Counted from the first letter of the stretch, positions 23,480 through 33,979 are shown. The stretch is 64,000 nt of DNA from Monodelphis domestica (GCF_027887165.1 NC_077232.1:50266353-50330352), one strand, 5' to 3'. A program made the numbers and translations. Notes: a model not told the origin generated them from the sequence alone.

Positions 23480-24420
23480 CTGCACTCCTCACATCAACTG
23501 TAACAAACCTTTTCTTTTCTTTTCTCAAGCCTCTCATATTATCTCTTCCAATTTCCATTTTATGGAGGAGCTCACTTCGTAATTTACTTCCAAAATGGTG
23601 GTCATTCACATCGTACTCTCTGTTTTCTTCTTCTCTATCTCTCAAAAGTCCTTGGCATTTATCACCAATTCCTCTGATGAAGAGGTGGCCTCTGTACATT
23701 AAAATCAACTCTCAACATATATCCACGGTCTCATCTCTTTCCAACTCCTTGAGTGTACTGCCCTCATAATCATACCAATTCTCTCTCTAATCTTCAATCT
23801 CTTTCTGTTTACTGGCTCTTTCTGGGTTGTCTATTAGTACCTACCATACTTATTAGTTATTGTCCTGGATTCTCTCCTCAATTCAACCTCTTCAGGAAGC
23901 CATGTGCAATTCATGTTTCTGCTTCCTCACTTTCTTCTTATTTTTTTCAAAATATCATTTATTTATGTAGAAAAATTTTCCATGGTTACATATTTATGTT
24001 CTTTCCCTTCCCCCTCCTGGAGCCTCACTTTCTTCTGAACCTTTTGTAATCTGGCTTCAAATTGCTCTTTCTGAAATTACCAATAACTTCCCAATTGCCA
24101 AAATTGATGATTTTTTTCCTAGTAAATCTCATTCTTCCTTACCCCTCTGTAGTATTAACACCTACCAACTTCCTTTTGTTTTCTCAGCTGTCCTACTTAT
24201 ATAACTATTTCTTCTTAGTCTCCTTTGCTAAATCTTCATGTTATGCCCACAAACTGTGCCCCCCCAAGCTCTGTTCTGGGTCTTCCCTTCTTTCTCTACA
24301 TGCTGACACTTGGTAAAATCATCAACTTCCAAAGGTTTAATTTCTATCTTGATATAGATGATTCCCAGATCTGTATATCCATTTGTAGTTTCTTCCTGGA
24401 ACCACTTTATATTTAAAAAT
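23480..24420 (+). mobile_element. L2 LINE RT-region fragment (first of two), sense
   Basis: L2 ORF text in order: ctccttgagtgtactgccct, tctttctgtttactggctct, aattaccaataacttcccaa, caagctctgttctgggtctt, then a frame reading FNFYLDIDDSQI where the RT box FNYHLYADDSQI is expected. Interrupted by an 84-bp retrotransposed segment at 23,939-24,022. Confidence 0.7.
23939..24022 (-). mobile_element. 84-bp L1-like 3' end with perfect 14-bp TSD
   Basis: Flanked by identical copies of CCTCACTTTCTTCT at 23,925-23,938 and 24,023-24,036. The insert begins T-rich and contains tttccatggttacatattta and gttctttcccttccccctcc, the antisense terminus of the family at 27.0 and 30.8 kb. A 5'-truncated target-primed insertion. 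Confidence 0.85.
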
Positions 24421-24479
24421 GCCTAGCTTCTTTCCTACACAATTTTATATTTTAAAATGCTTTTTAAAATAGAATTGAA

Positions 24480-24870
24480 CACTGTTTATTACTCATGATT
24501 CCTGGTTATTCTGTTCTTCCTAATTTTTCATCACTTTCCTTTCTATAACTCTTTCTTATCTAGATATTCTTCTTAGTTTTACTTTGCTAGATAATAATCT
24601 ACTTCCTATCGGCATGGGTATATCTCAAGGTTGTGTCCTGAGTTCTTATTTCTATTTCTTTTTTTGGTCATCTCTTCATATCTTCTGAATCTAATGATCA
24701 TCTCTAAGTTGGTGACACCTAGATCTATCTATCCATCCCTAGTCTCTCTCCTGAGTTCTGGTCCATCTTCCCCAACTTGCCAATTACTTAATACCCCTTT
24801 TTCTTCTAGAGGTATCCTAAGCCCAGTATGCCCCAAACAGAACTCAGTACTACACTAATAGGATTACAAT
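24480..24870 (+). mobile_element. L2 LINE RT-region fragment (second of two), sense
   Basis: Repeats the same L2 interval as the preceding fragment: caaggttgtgtcctgagttc, tcatctctaagttggtgaca, ctatctatccatccctagtc, caacttgccaattacttaat, and gccccaaacagaactcagta. Confidence 0.7.
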
Positions 24871-25045
24871 TTATCTGTCTCTTTCTGTCCCAAGATAGCT
24901 AGCTACCCCTTCCCTTCCCCCTCTTTTCTCTCTCAAAATCCCATTTTTCAAAAAAGACTTATTTTGATCCATTTTTGAGGTTATAAAAAAGTGTATATGT
25001 ATGGGAAGAGAGAGAGGAGGAGAAAGAGACTTTTCTTTTTTTCTT

Positions 25046-25240
25046 TTAAGCCCTTACCTTCCATCTTAAAATCAGTACTGTGCATTGGTTCTATGGCAGA
25101 AGAGTGGTGAGAGCTAGGCAGTGGGGGTTCAGTGACTTGCCCAGGATCATAGGAAGAATTATCTGAGACCACATTTGAACCTAGGACTTTCCATTTCTAG
25201 ATCTGGCCCTCAATCCACTGAGCTGCCTAGCTGCCCTGGA
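25046..25240 (-). mobile_element. tRNA-derived marsupial SINE, antisense
   Basis: ttaagcccttaccttccatc, cagaagagtggtgagagcta, cagtgacttgcccaggatca, tttgaacctaggactttcc, atccactgagctgcctagct. Confidence 0.9.
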
Positions 25241-25324
25241 AAGAAGAAATTTTCAAGGAGCATGCCTTAAAGATTAGATGAACCAAACAATACTATCCCT
25301 GAATATTTAAAATATTCAAAATCT

Positions 25325-25470
25325 CAACTTCAACAAATATTTATGAAAAGCTTACTATGTGCAGATTGCTACTTGAAGCACATTACAAGATAAGATACGG
25401 TCTCTGTCCTTATGGAGTTGATCTTTTGGTGTGAAAACATTTAATATAACATATAAAATAATTGACTTAC
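25325..25470 (-). mobile_element. L2 3'-end fragment, antisense
   Basis: caaatatttatgaaaagctt followed by actatgtgcagattgctact and tctctgtccttatggagttg in antisense L2 order. Confidence 0.65.
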
Positions 25471-26005
25471 ATGTTTTGATACAAGGTAGTAAAAATGTGG
25501 TGGCTGTTTGCTTGCTGGTAGTGTTACTTGTGGCTAGGAACAAATTTACCATCTTGTATCTATAAGTGTTCTGTTACCTTTAAATAATGTATTTAGTTTG
25601 GCTTTATTTGGCTGTGGGTATTAGACTAGAAACCTGGAGCATCCTTTTAAAATTCAGTCAACTCACTATTCTAGCCATTCTTTGTGATTTGGAAATGAGT
25701 TTTACCCATGTAATCTTGGAAGAAAGATTGTACCCATTCTGGGTAATTGCCTGAAAGTACAAGTGGAAGGCCAGACGGGCTGGTCCCCCCACCCCAAATG
25801 CCCACCTGCACCTCCCAATTTCCAAATCAGATTTTTACAATCACACTAAATCTCTTGATACCCTGAGGACTAAGTGACTGCCCTAACTGGTGACTAAAAG
25901 GAATCAAATTAATCCCAATTCACAAAAACCTGGAGCCTTTTGTTTGCAGCAGAATTCTATCTTTAATATATTAGTAGTATAACTGATTCATCATCACTAT
26001 TTTAA
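25471..26005. other. Unassigned sequence
   Basis: Nothing recognised; a GC-richer stretch lies at 25,765-25,820. Confidence 0.45.
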
Positions 26006-26007
26006 TG

Positions 26008-26197
26008 AATTTTTTAACCCTTGTCTTCTATCTTAGAATCAATACTGTGTAATGGTTCCAAGACAGAAGAGTCATAAGGGCTAGGCAATGGGGGTCAAGT
26101 GACTTGCCCAGGGTCACACAGCTGGGAAGTGTCTGAGGCCAAATTTGAACCTAGGATATCCCATCTCTCAATCCACTGAGACACCCAGCTGCCCCAG
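26008..26197 (-). mobile_element. tRNA-derived marsupial SINE, antisense
   Basis: aacccttgtcttctatctta, gagtcataagggctaggcaa, aagtgacttgcccagggtca, tttgaacctaggatatccc, gagacacccagctgcccc. One of the better-preserved copies. Confidence 0.92.
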
Positions 26198-26559
26198 TGG
26201 AAGACTTTTACAAAAGAAAATGCCCTTCTGTCAAACTTTCACTGGTGTCATAATTTTCTTTTTCAGGTTCCTGGACAATAAAAAGTAGCCCCCAAATTTT
26301 CCCTACTAAGAGATACGACTTAGGGAAAGCTTTTGAAATGTATTCCTGCCTTGTCTCATCTATCCAGATGTTGCTTATGTGGTAACCTTACCTGTATAGA
26401 ACATGTATAAAAATCAGAAAAAAAGAACATGTCTCTGAGTAGCCAAAATGGTACCTTCTAAAATTCATACCCCTGCTCATGGGAAGCCTTTTTTTATTTT
26501 TATATTTATATATGATATTTATATGTTTCTAAAAATAGTAAATATTTGATACAGCACTA

Positions 26560-26745
26560 TTTGATGCTTTAAGTTTTTCAAAACTTATTATAAATAATTC
26601 ATTTTATTCTCAAACAAAGCTTAGGGGTAGGTGCTATTATTATCTCCATTTTAAAGACAAGGACACTGAGGCAGAACAGAGGTTAAGTGATTTGCCCAGG
26701 ATCACCCACCTCATAAGGGTCTGAGATTGGATTTGAATTCTTCTT
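26560..26745 (-). mobile_element. MIR/CORE-SINE, antisense
   Basis: aaagcttaggggtaggtgct, attttaaagacaaggacact, ggttaagtgatttgcccagg, then ggatttgaattcttc. Confidence 0.75.
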
Positions 26746-26997
26746 TTGAAATCTAACTTTTCAAATGTGATGTTCTGCTATTTAGTATCAGGGAAATTAA
26801 GGTATAAATGTTGAGAAGGGTGTTTTTTGTTAGAAATTAGTGTAGGGTTCAAACCATCAGAACTTATTCAATTACTAGCTCCCTTTACATTCACTAAGAA
26901 TGTGAAAACATGACAAAGAGGGGAGACTGGATTTGAACTGGATCTGAATTTGGATTTGAACTAGTTTTTCCTGACCCTGAGTCCAAGTTCTTTTTTT

Positions 26998-27420
26998 CTT
27001 TGAAAATTTCATTTAATTAATTAATTTAGAATATTTTTCCGTAGTTACAAGATTAATGTTCTTTCCCTCCCCTTACCCCAATCTCCTCCAATACCGATGC
27101 AATTTCACTGGGTTTTACATGTGTCATTGATCAAGATCTATTTCCATATTATTGATATTTGCACTAAGATGATCATTTAGAGTCTATATCCCAAGTCATT
27201 TCCTCATCAACCCACGTGATCAAGCAATTGTTTTTTTCTTCTATGTTTCTGCTCCCACAGTTCTTTCTCTGGATGTGGATAGTGTTTTCTCATGAGTCCC
27301 TCAGAGTTGTCCTGGATCATTGCATTACTACTAATAAAGAAGTTCATTACATTTGTACCACAGTGTATCTGTCTCTGTGTATAATTGTACCACAGTGTAT
27401 CTGTCTCTGTGTATAATGTC
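26998..27420 (-). mobile_element. L1-like 3'-end fragment, antisense
   Basis: T-rich start, ggttttacatgtgtcattga, tcaagatctatttccatatt, cccacagttctttctctgga and ttgtaccacagtgtatctgt. Shared in inverse with 15,985-16,190 and in the same sense with 30,770-31,048. Confidence 0.75.
27353..27416. repeat. Perfect 32-bp tandem duplication
   Basis: Two identical adjacent 32-base units, 27,353-27,384 and 27,385-27,416, starting TTGTACCACAG and ending GTGTATAA. Confidence 0.95.
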
Positions 27421-27760
27421 CAAGCTCTAATGAGTTAAGGTTAGCAGAATAGTGTAGTATGAGAGTAGAAGAGTGTGCAGCATTGAAAATAAAGTTTTTG
27501 AGGGCTAAGGCTGTCTTTTAATACTCATATCCCTAACTTCTACTCTTGTTCTTGACTTTTTGAACTTCAAAACAAGACCTTCTGCCTGAGTTCTTCCCTC
27601 TTCCCTTGCTTCTTTCCTTCCATTCTTTCCTCCATTCATGTCTGACAGATAATAGGAACTTGAGAAATGTTTCTTGATTATTGGTTGATTGAAAGATGAG
27701 AGAAGAATCATAAAAATATATAGAAGCAAAAAAATACAAAACAGAGCCTGGAGTCATTGA
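27421..27760. other. L2-like tail and unassigned sequence
   Basis: gttttgagggctaaggctgtctt-like and taataggaacttgagaaatg words hint at an L2 3' end (sense) at 27,490-27,690; the rest is unassigned. Confidence 0.4.
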
Positions 27761-27764
27761 TTTT

Positions 27765-27920
27765 GAGCTCCAAAGGACCTCAGAGTTCATCTAGTACCAC
27801 CCCCTCTTTTTACAGATGAAGAAATTTAGGATCGGGGAAGTTAAATGACTCGACCCAGGTCACAGAGGCATTAAACATCAGAAGTATGATTTGAATCCAG
27901 GCCTTCTGACTCTTGACATA
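27765..27920 (-). mobile_element. L3/MIR-like fragment, antisense
   Basis: ggacctcagagttcatctag, tttttacagatgaagaaatt, ttaaatgactcgacccaggt, and tttgaatccaggccttctga. Confidence 0.65.

Positions 27921-27921
<1 letters not shown>

Positions 27922-27954
<33 letters not shown>
27922..27954. repeat. (TG)n microsatellite
   Basis: A pure TG run of about 16 units. Confidence 0.98.
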
Positions 27955-27957
<3 letters not shown>

Positions 27958-28029
27958 ATTGTGCAATACACAACTGGGGGAATTGAATTCAAAGATCAAT
28001 GTCATATTGAAAGTAAACATCTTCTTGGG

Positions 28030-28145
28030 GCTTGGTATTGGAAGAAATCTGTTTTCATCACAGTTCATCTGTCTCCAAGATGTATGACATTGGGTGTTTT
28101 CCCTTATCTGAGATATTTTCTCATCTGCAGAATAAAGATACATCT
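28030..28145 (+). mobile_element. MIR fragment
   Basis: ggcttggtattggaagaaat then attttctcatctgcagaata in MIR order. Confidence 0.45.
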
Positions 28146-28149
28146 TCCT

Positions 28150-29080
28150 GCCCAGGCTTTGAAAGCACTTCTTAAGAATTCTGACTCCAAGACTTCTTAT
28201 ACTATGCCAACAATGCATATGTAGACATTTTGGCCACAGTTTTGCCCTTGTAAGTTGAGATTTATTTGCTTTTGCTTTTCTCTTCCAAAGCACATAGTAA
28301 ATAAGAAAGTATCTGAATAATGGTGAGCTGGTTAAGAATTGTTTCCATGTAAACAAACTGTGATATCTGAACAGACTCCTGCTGAATAGTCAAATGTGGC
28401 TGGCATATTTTCTCAAATGTAAAATGAACAAGTTGAATTAGATCAGTGATCTCCAAATTCTTTGAGGCATAATTAGACACACCCATTTGTGTTGATATAC
28501 CATCATGTAAAGAAATATATACATAAATAGGCATATGAATACACAAACACATGTATAAATTGCCTACATATACTTCTGTCAATTGTCAGTTAATGTCAAT
28601 TATATTCCAAAAACATGTTGGTGTGGGACTCTCTTCTCATTGGTAGATATCAATGCCCTATTCCTGCATGAGGGGTTGGGCAGAGATGGTGCTATCAGGA
28701 GAATGGAGAATGCCAATTGTTTGAATCTCCTCCAGGCTCTTTGGCTCTTGAGTCTTTTCATCCTGGTCAGTCACTTTGGACACTGGGGGTCTGAGTTGTG
28801 ATGCCCTGCCAAGCTGACCCAAGTGAATAGAGGAAAAGATTGGAAGTTTATAAAGACAAGAGGGACAGCAAAATAATAATCTGTGAGTGGTAGGTATGAT
28901 TGGGTGGAACTCTTCTTCCTCCAAATTGGTATTGTGGGGAGAGTAGGAAACAGAGAGGGGTGTGCTGGTGCCAGCTTGAACCAGCTTGTGAGAGCCAATT
29001 GTTAATATTTTTCGCATGAACATCTGTGCCCTAGAAATGGCAAATGCTATAAACCAGGGCTTGATATAATTGTTTTATGG
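28150..29080. other. Unassigned sequence
   Basis: No gene; a minus-strand frame of 121 codons at 28,658-29,023 has no recognisable product. The segment ccagcttgtgagagccaatt near 28,981-29,000 looks repeat-derived but I cannot name it. Confidence 0.4.
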
Positions 29081-29091
29081 ATTGTGTAGAT

Positions 29092-29303
29092 CCATGTTGG
29101 TGAACCTATGGCACACACATGAGAATGCTGCTCCCTTCCCCCTCTCCACCATGCCTGAGGACATTTTTCTTATTACCCTTCCCTCTGCCCAGCAACCCAA
29201 TGGGAGTGCTTCCTCCCTTCCCTGTTTAGGGTAAGGGGGTGGCTCACATATGGTATGAGGATGCAGTTTGGACACTCGGTCTCTAAACAATTCGCCACCA
29301 TGG
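29092..29303. mobile_element. hAT-type non-autonomous DNA transposon, copy 1
   Basis: 212 bp, with inverted ends (CCATGTTGGTGAA and, reversed, CCATGGTGGCGAA). The flanking 8-mers are GTGTAGAT (29,084-29,091) and GTCTAGAC (29,304-29,311). The same internal text (ctgctcccttccccctctcc, gcaacccaatgggagtgctt) is found at 42.8 and 43.9 kb. Confidence 0.8.
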
Positions 29304-29311
29304 GTCTAGAC

Positions 29312-29483
29312 CAAAGGTGTCAAAGCCTACAGGTGGCTACCATACTCCAGGGTGAATTCTGATTCACAAAACATAGATAATATCAATATGTGTTGTTGTT
29401 TGTTTTTTTTTAAGGGATTATGTAGAAGCTAGGATACTCAATATGGATTAGCACTCTGATTCAATTTTAGTTTGATAACACTA
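29312..29483. mobile_element. Second hAT-type element, abutting copy 1
   Basis: 172 bp with ends CAAAGGTGTCAAA and, reversed, TAGTGTTATCAAA. It is bounded by the octamers GTCTAGAC (29,304-29,311) and GCCTAGAC (29,484-29,491), 7 of 8 identical. No coding capacity. Confidence 0.65.
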
Positions 29484-29664
29484 GCCTAGACTTAAAGTGA
29501 TGGAGAAGATGTTAATTAAGCAGATAAAACTTAAAACAATGTTTCTTGAGAACTTTTTTTGGAAGAGCTAATTCTTAAACATTTCCTAGCCCACTACTGT
29601 ATTTACTGCTCTACTATAAATAAGTGGCTGATCATACAGCCTCAGCCCCATTCCATGGTATCCC

Positions 29665-29800
29665 AAGTAGATAGATAAAACATTTAGTAAGCATTTACTA
29701 TGTGTAATAAACAATGTAAGTATTGGAGATACCAATACGAGCAAGTGAGGAAGTTCTTGACCTCAAAGAGCTTAGATTGGAATAAAGTAAAACAATAAAA
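29665..29800 (-). mobile_element. L2 3'-end fragment, antisense
   Basis: taagcatttactatgtgtaa, ggagataccaatacgagcaa, gacctcaaagagcttagatt follow antisense L2. Confidence 0.65.
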
Positions 29801-30040
29801 AAGGTGCTGGGAAGGGAAGGAGGGTGAGGTGGAGTGCCACCAGTCTGGCACGGTGTGGAGATAACTGGAAATTATTGTGGGCTGCTGCCAGGCAAGATGA
29901 AGGAATGCTCATCTGGTTCTAGGGCAAAGTCCAAGGTTCCAGTGGGAATGATGGCTTTAGTGGAGTTGGTATGGCCAGGCAAGCTGCCACTTCAGATGAC
30001 TTTTGAGATACTAAAGATACTTAATAGCCATCATTGTCTA
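29801..30040. other. Unassigned sequence
   Basis: An 81-codon open frame at 29,834-30,079 runs into the neighbouring MIR and has no recognisable product. Confidence 0.4.
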
Positions 30041-30044
30041 TTTA

Positions 30045-30272
30045 AAGAGTACCCAGTCTGGAGTAGGAAGATGAGTTAAAATCTGCTCTCACTTACTAGC
30101 TGACTGAACCTGGGCAAATGACTTAACTTTCTAACTGCCTCAGTTTTCTTATCTATAAAGTGGGGATAATAATAACACATATCTCTCAGAGTTGTTGTGA
30201 AGATTAAATGAGATAAGAGTAAAGCACTTAGCACAGTCCTGGCATATAGTAAAAGCTCTATAAATGTTATTT
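30045..30272 (+). mobile_element. MIR/CORE-SINE, near full length
   Basis: gagtaggaagatgagttaaa, tgggcaaatgacttaacttt, cctcagttttcttatctata, gttgttgtgaagattaaatg and ctctataaatgttatttatc. Confidence 0.8.
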
Positions 30273-30289
30273 ATCAACATTTTTATTTT

Positions 30290-30560
30290 TTCAAGTGTTT
30301 TTAAGTTTGCAAAAATATTTTACATAGGCTATCTCATTTGATATATAGCCCTGTAGAAGTAGTTGCTCTCATCCCCATTTTGAGAAAATTGAGAGTATTA
30401 GGACAGCTCGACCTTTATTTCCTCAGTCATTTCATCCTTCACTTGTCACATTTTATAGATGAGACTGAGTGATTATGTGACTTGGCCAAGGTCTCACAAC
30501 TACCACGTGACTGAGGATTTGAGTTCAGATCTTCAAGGCTCCAAGTTCAATATTCTGTCT
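30290..30560 (-). mobile_element. MIR/CORE-SINE, antisense, indel-rich
   Basis: ttttacataggctatctcat, tttatagatgagactgagtg, gtgacttggccaaggtctca, gaggatttgagttcagatct. Confidence 0.65.
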
Positions 30561-30769
30561 ACTGTGATACCTAGATCTTCTTGTATTTTCTACCTCCAAA
30601 TCCCTATCATTTTTACATCAAGAAGATATAATAAATAAAGGGGATATAATATTATTATTACATAATAATAAAGGAGTTTTAATATTGTCAGAAAAGATTC
30701 CCTTAGTCAAGGGAATACAGAATTGGGGGGTGGGAATCAATAACATTCTTTGTTAAGTCCACAAGATTT

Positions 30770-31048
30770 ATTATTTTTAATATTCTTTTATATTGATTAA
30801 TCAAGAAAATCTTTCTAAGAATTTACATGATTCATGTTCTTTCCCTCTCTTCCTCCCATCCCTTCCATAGCCAATAAGGAATTCTACTGTATTTTACATG
30901 TGTCATTGATCAAGATCTATTTCCATATTATTGATAATTGCACCAGGGTGATCATTTAGAATCTACATCCCCAATCCTATCACCATTGACCCATGTGATG
31001 AAGCAGTTGTTTCTCTTCTGTGTTTCTGCTCCCACAGTTCTTTCTCTG
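30770..31048 (-). mobile_element. L1-like 3'-end fragment, antisense
   Basis: ttttacatgtgtcattgatc, aagatctatttccatattat, cccatgtgatgaagcagttg and cccacagttctttctctgg align with 27,100-27,270; the homology stops at 31,048 where an L2 tail begins. Confidence 0.75.
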
Positions 31049-31200
31049 GACCACAAGCATTTATTATGCACTTACTATATAACAGGAATTCTTCTAAGTG
31101 CAGGGAATACAAATGCAAGCAAAAAACATTACTATTCCCACCCTCAGGGAACTAATATTCTGGTGGGAGGAAATGACATACAAAAGGAAACTGAACAAGG
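31049..31200 (-). mobile_element. L2 3'-end fragment, antisense
   Basis: aagcatttattatgcactta, gcagggaatacaaatgcaag, ccaccctcagggaactaata. Confidence 0.7.
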
Positions 31201-32300
31201 GAGGTAGAGGAAGGAACTTACCTTGGGGACATGGTTGAGAAAGAAGTCTATTAACTGGAGTAGAGCTGGGAGATGAATGAAGGAGTCAACAGAGCTGGAC
31301 TGGAGGAGAGGAAGTTACCCTAAGGGTGCAGCTATCTTTCTTTGTGAAAAAGGCTTCCTTGGTTGTAGACAAAGAGGTCCAGACAGTCAGGAGAAGACCA
31401 TCAATAGGAATTTCCTTCAATGGGATCTATTGCTGGATGAAGACCAACTCCTGGTATGGATTTTTAGTTCTGTGAGATGCCCGAGTTAATATTTGTTAAC
31501 AATTACACCCCCCTCCATAATGGGGCAAACTCCCTACTGGAAGCCACTTGCCAGGATTTTTAATAACACGGTTGTTCCCCACACTTTGTGGCTGTAGAAA
31601 GAGTTACTGAAACTCTTATTTGCTGTGGTTTGGGAACATGACCTTGGGTCTACAAGTTTCTGAATGGTGAGAAAATTGTTTATTCTCACCCTTGTTACTG
31701 AGTCAAATGTTGGCAAAATTAGCCTGATTCCATTTGACAAGAATTTGTGGAATGCCTTTAATGGATAATGTCTATCCAGTGTTGTCCAGGGAATGCAAGG
31801 GAAAAAAGTATAACCGAAATGCCCTCTTCTCAAGGAGCAGATGATATTTGGGACCATTTGGCATCTGAGAGAGGCAGTGCAGAAAAGGAGGAGGAGGAAG
31901 AGGCCTGGAATTCAAGTCAAAGGAATAGAATTTGAATCTCAGCTTTGTCACTTCTTTTTTTCCATGTTATATTTAAATATATTTTATATACAAAGTTACA
32001 ATCTGAACCCCAATGATTCAATAATAGAAATAAACATTGAAATAACAGCATTACTAGATGAGCTGTTTGTTCATAGAGACAAAGCCTCAACTTCAAATGG
32101 GACAGCTAGTGGACCACTGAATGGTAGTAGCACATGTCAGGTTACAGAGGCAAGGAGAAATTAGCATAAGATGTCTAGGACAAAACTTAAAGAAAATTAG
32201 ACCATTAACTATTTAGAACTTGTTTAAAAGATTGAGAAATATGCAGTTGAATTAACAAAGGAAACAGTTGTGTTGAAAAAGAAAAGATAGCATTTAGAAA
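31201..32300. other. Unassigned sequence
   Basis: Open frames of 70-107 codons at 31.28-32.16 kb have no recognisable product. A MIR-like head (ggcctggaattcaagtcaaa) is visible near 31,898. Confidence 0.4.
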
Positions 32301-32306
32301 ATGTTC

Positions 32307-32500
32307 TGGGAGCAGCTGAGTGACTCAGTGGATTGAGAGCCATGCCTAGAAATGGGAGGTTCTGGGTTCAAATCTAACCTTAGATACTTCCCAGCTGTGT
32401 GACCCTAGGCAAGTCTCTTGACCCCCGTTGCCTAGCCCTTACTGCTCTTCTGCCTTGGAACCAATACATATTGATTCTAAGACAGAACATAAGGGTTTAG
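32307..32500 (+). mobile_element. tRNA-derived marsupial SINE
   Basis: gagcagctgagtgactcagt (A box), tctgggttcaaatctaacc (B box), ttgcctagcccttactgctc and aacataagggtttagcaaaa. Confidence 0.92.
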
Positions 32501-32539
32501 CAAAAATGCTGTGAGGGGCAACACCAATGATGATGGAGT

Positions 32540-32890
32540 GGGAGGCATATCTCTGTGAATACACATTCCATGTGACTTTGGGTAAGCCATTGAATTTGTC
32601 TGACACTCAGTGACCTCATCCATAAAAGGAGGACATTGGAGTAGCTGATTTCTAAAATCTTTTCCAGTTTTAAAATTCTTTGCAGTCTAAGGAAGCTAGA
32701 GGTAATGCTGCAGTGTGGATAGAGTCCTGGTTATATTGTCAAAAGCCTTGAGTTCAAACTCTACCTTTTATTTTTACCATGTGTGTGACCTTGGATGAAT
32801 CACTGAGCATTCCTGACTCTCAGTTTCCTCATATTTAAAATAAAGGGAATAGAAGAAAGTACCTGTAAGAGCCACAATCTTATGAATCTA
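32540..32890 (+). mobile_element. Two MIR-like fragments in tandem
   Basis: First: tgactttgggtaagccattg and ctcatccataaaaggaggac (32,565-32,680). Second: tgcagtgtggatagagtcct, ccttgagttcaaactctacc and ctcagtttcctcatatttaa (32,700-32,890). Confidence 0.65.
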
Positions 32891-33054
32891 TAAGAATAAA
32901 ATTATTTTAGTCGCTGGTCTCACTCTCCAAGGGTCAGGGTGGTCATATCTCTCCTTCAGAAGTACCTTTGAGGGTTTGAGTGTATTTTTCCTATTGCTAT
33001 TTGCTTCAGCTCCCCATTTGGGTATGTTCTGCCATTAGTTAGCCATAAATAGCC

Positions 33055-33240
33055 AGTAGCCCTGGAAGAGAAAATGGCAAACCCCTCCATTGCCAAGAAA
33101 ACCCCATAAAACTCATGAAGAGTTGGACACAATGGAGAAGAATGAACTTACTAGCTACATGACCCTGGACAAGCCACTTAACCTGGTAGCCTGAGTCTCT
33201 TCATTTGAAAAAAAAAAAGAGCTGAACAACAACAGTAATA
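33055..33240 (+). mobile_element. MAR1-like SINE, rearranged
   Basis: The 3' portion (gaaaatggcaaacccctcca, tcatgaagagttggacacaa) lies upstream of the middle portion (ctagctacatgaccctggac, cttaacctggtagcctgagt) and a second gctgaacaacaac tail, so two SINEs appear to be joined or rearranged. Confidence 0.55.
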
Positions 33241-33371
33241 ACCAGAAGCCCATTTCTACTTTTACTGTTTCATCAATTAGCTTTTATAAAGGGATGCTTA
33301 TTTCAAAGATGTTGCAAGAGGATAAGTACAAACATTTTTTCCTCCAATATGACTCCATGCCACCTTAATTT

Positions 33372-33580
33372 CTTTTTTTTAAACCCTTACCTTCCATCTT
33401 AGAATCAATACTGTGTATTGGTTCCAAGGCAGAAGAGTGGTAAGGGCTAGGCAATGGGGGGGGGGTCAAGTGACTTGCCCAGGGTCACACAGGAAGGAAG
33501 TGTCTGGGGTCATATTTGAACCCAGGACCTCCTGTCTCTGGACCTGGCTTTCAATCCACTGAGCTACCCAGCTGCCCCAT
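33372..33580 (-). mobile_element. tRNA-derived marsupial SINE, full length, antisense
   Basis: ttaaacccttaccttccatc, agaatcaatactgtgtattg, aagtgacttgcccagggtca, tttgaacccaggacctcctg, gagctacccagctgcccc. A G-run sits at 33,457-33,465. Confidence 0.93.
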
Positions 33581-33597
33581 ATACCACCTTAATTCCT

Positions 33598-33738
33598 GAG
33601 AAAAATGGACTCCTTCTTAACACAGGGGTCCCCACCAACTTCTTATGTGAATTAATTTAATGAAATTCAGTTCAACAAACATTAAGCACAAAAGAACTTG
33701 GTGGGGACCCCTGTGTTAAATAGGAGTCCATTTTTCTC
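33598..33738. repeat. 141-nt near-perfect hairpin, MITE-like
   Basis: Arms 33,598-33,644 and 33,692-33,738 pair at 44 of 47 positions; the loop is 47 nt. The arms contain GAGAAAAATGGACTCC outermost and CAGGGGTCCCCACC inside. No matching direct repeats flank it. A small inverted-repeat transposon or foldback are both possible. Confidence 0.85.
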
Positions 33739-33979
33739 TGTGGGGTAAATACTGTAGCTAACAAGATTACAAAGGCCAGTCCTGGTCTTCTGAATTCCAT
33801 GCTAGCAAGAAGTAGAAAGAGAAATTCCATTTAAGAACACACTAGATGATTTAAATATTTAAGAATCTATTTGCCAAAACAAACACAGGAACTATATGAA
33901 TACAACTGAATGTCCATGCTACTAGGAGGAGCGATAAGAAATTTACAAAATTGTTCTGATGCAAGGAATAATTTAGGAG

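Noticed and set aside
27922..27954. Direct repeats considered as a CRISPR-like or satellite array
   Set aside because: Only dinucleotide repeats; no spaced repeats of 20-40 bp occur anywhere in the window, and the DNA is from a vertebrate.
28658..29023. 121-codon minus-strand frame
   Set aside because: No domain or homologue recognised, composition unremarkable, and it overlaps sequence that looks repeat-derived.
31534..32164. Two 107-codon frames, one on each strand
   Set aside because: No recognisable product; lengths are within chance for this window.
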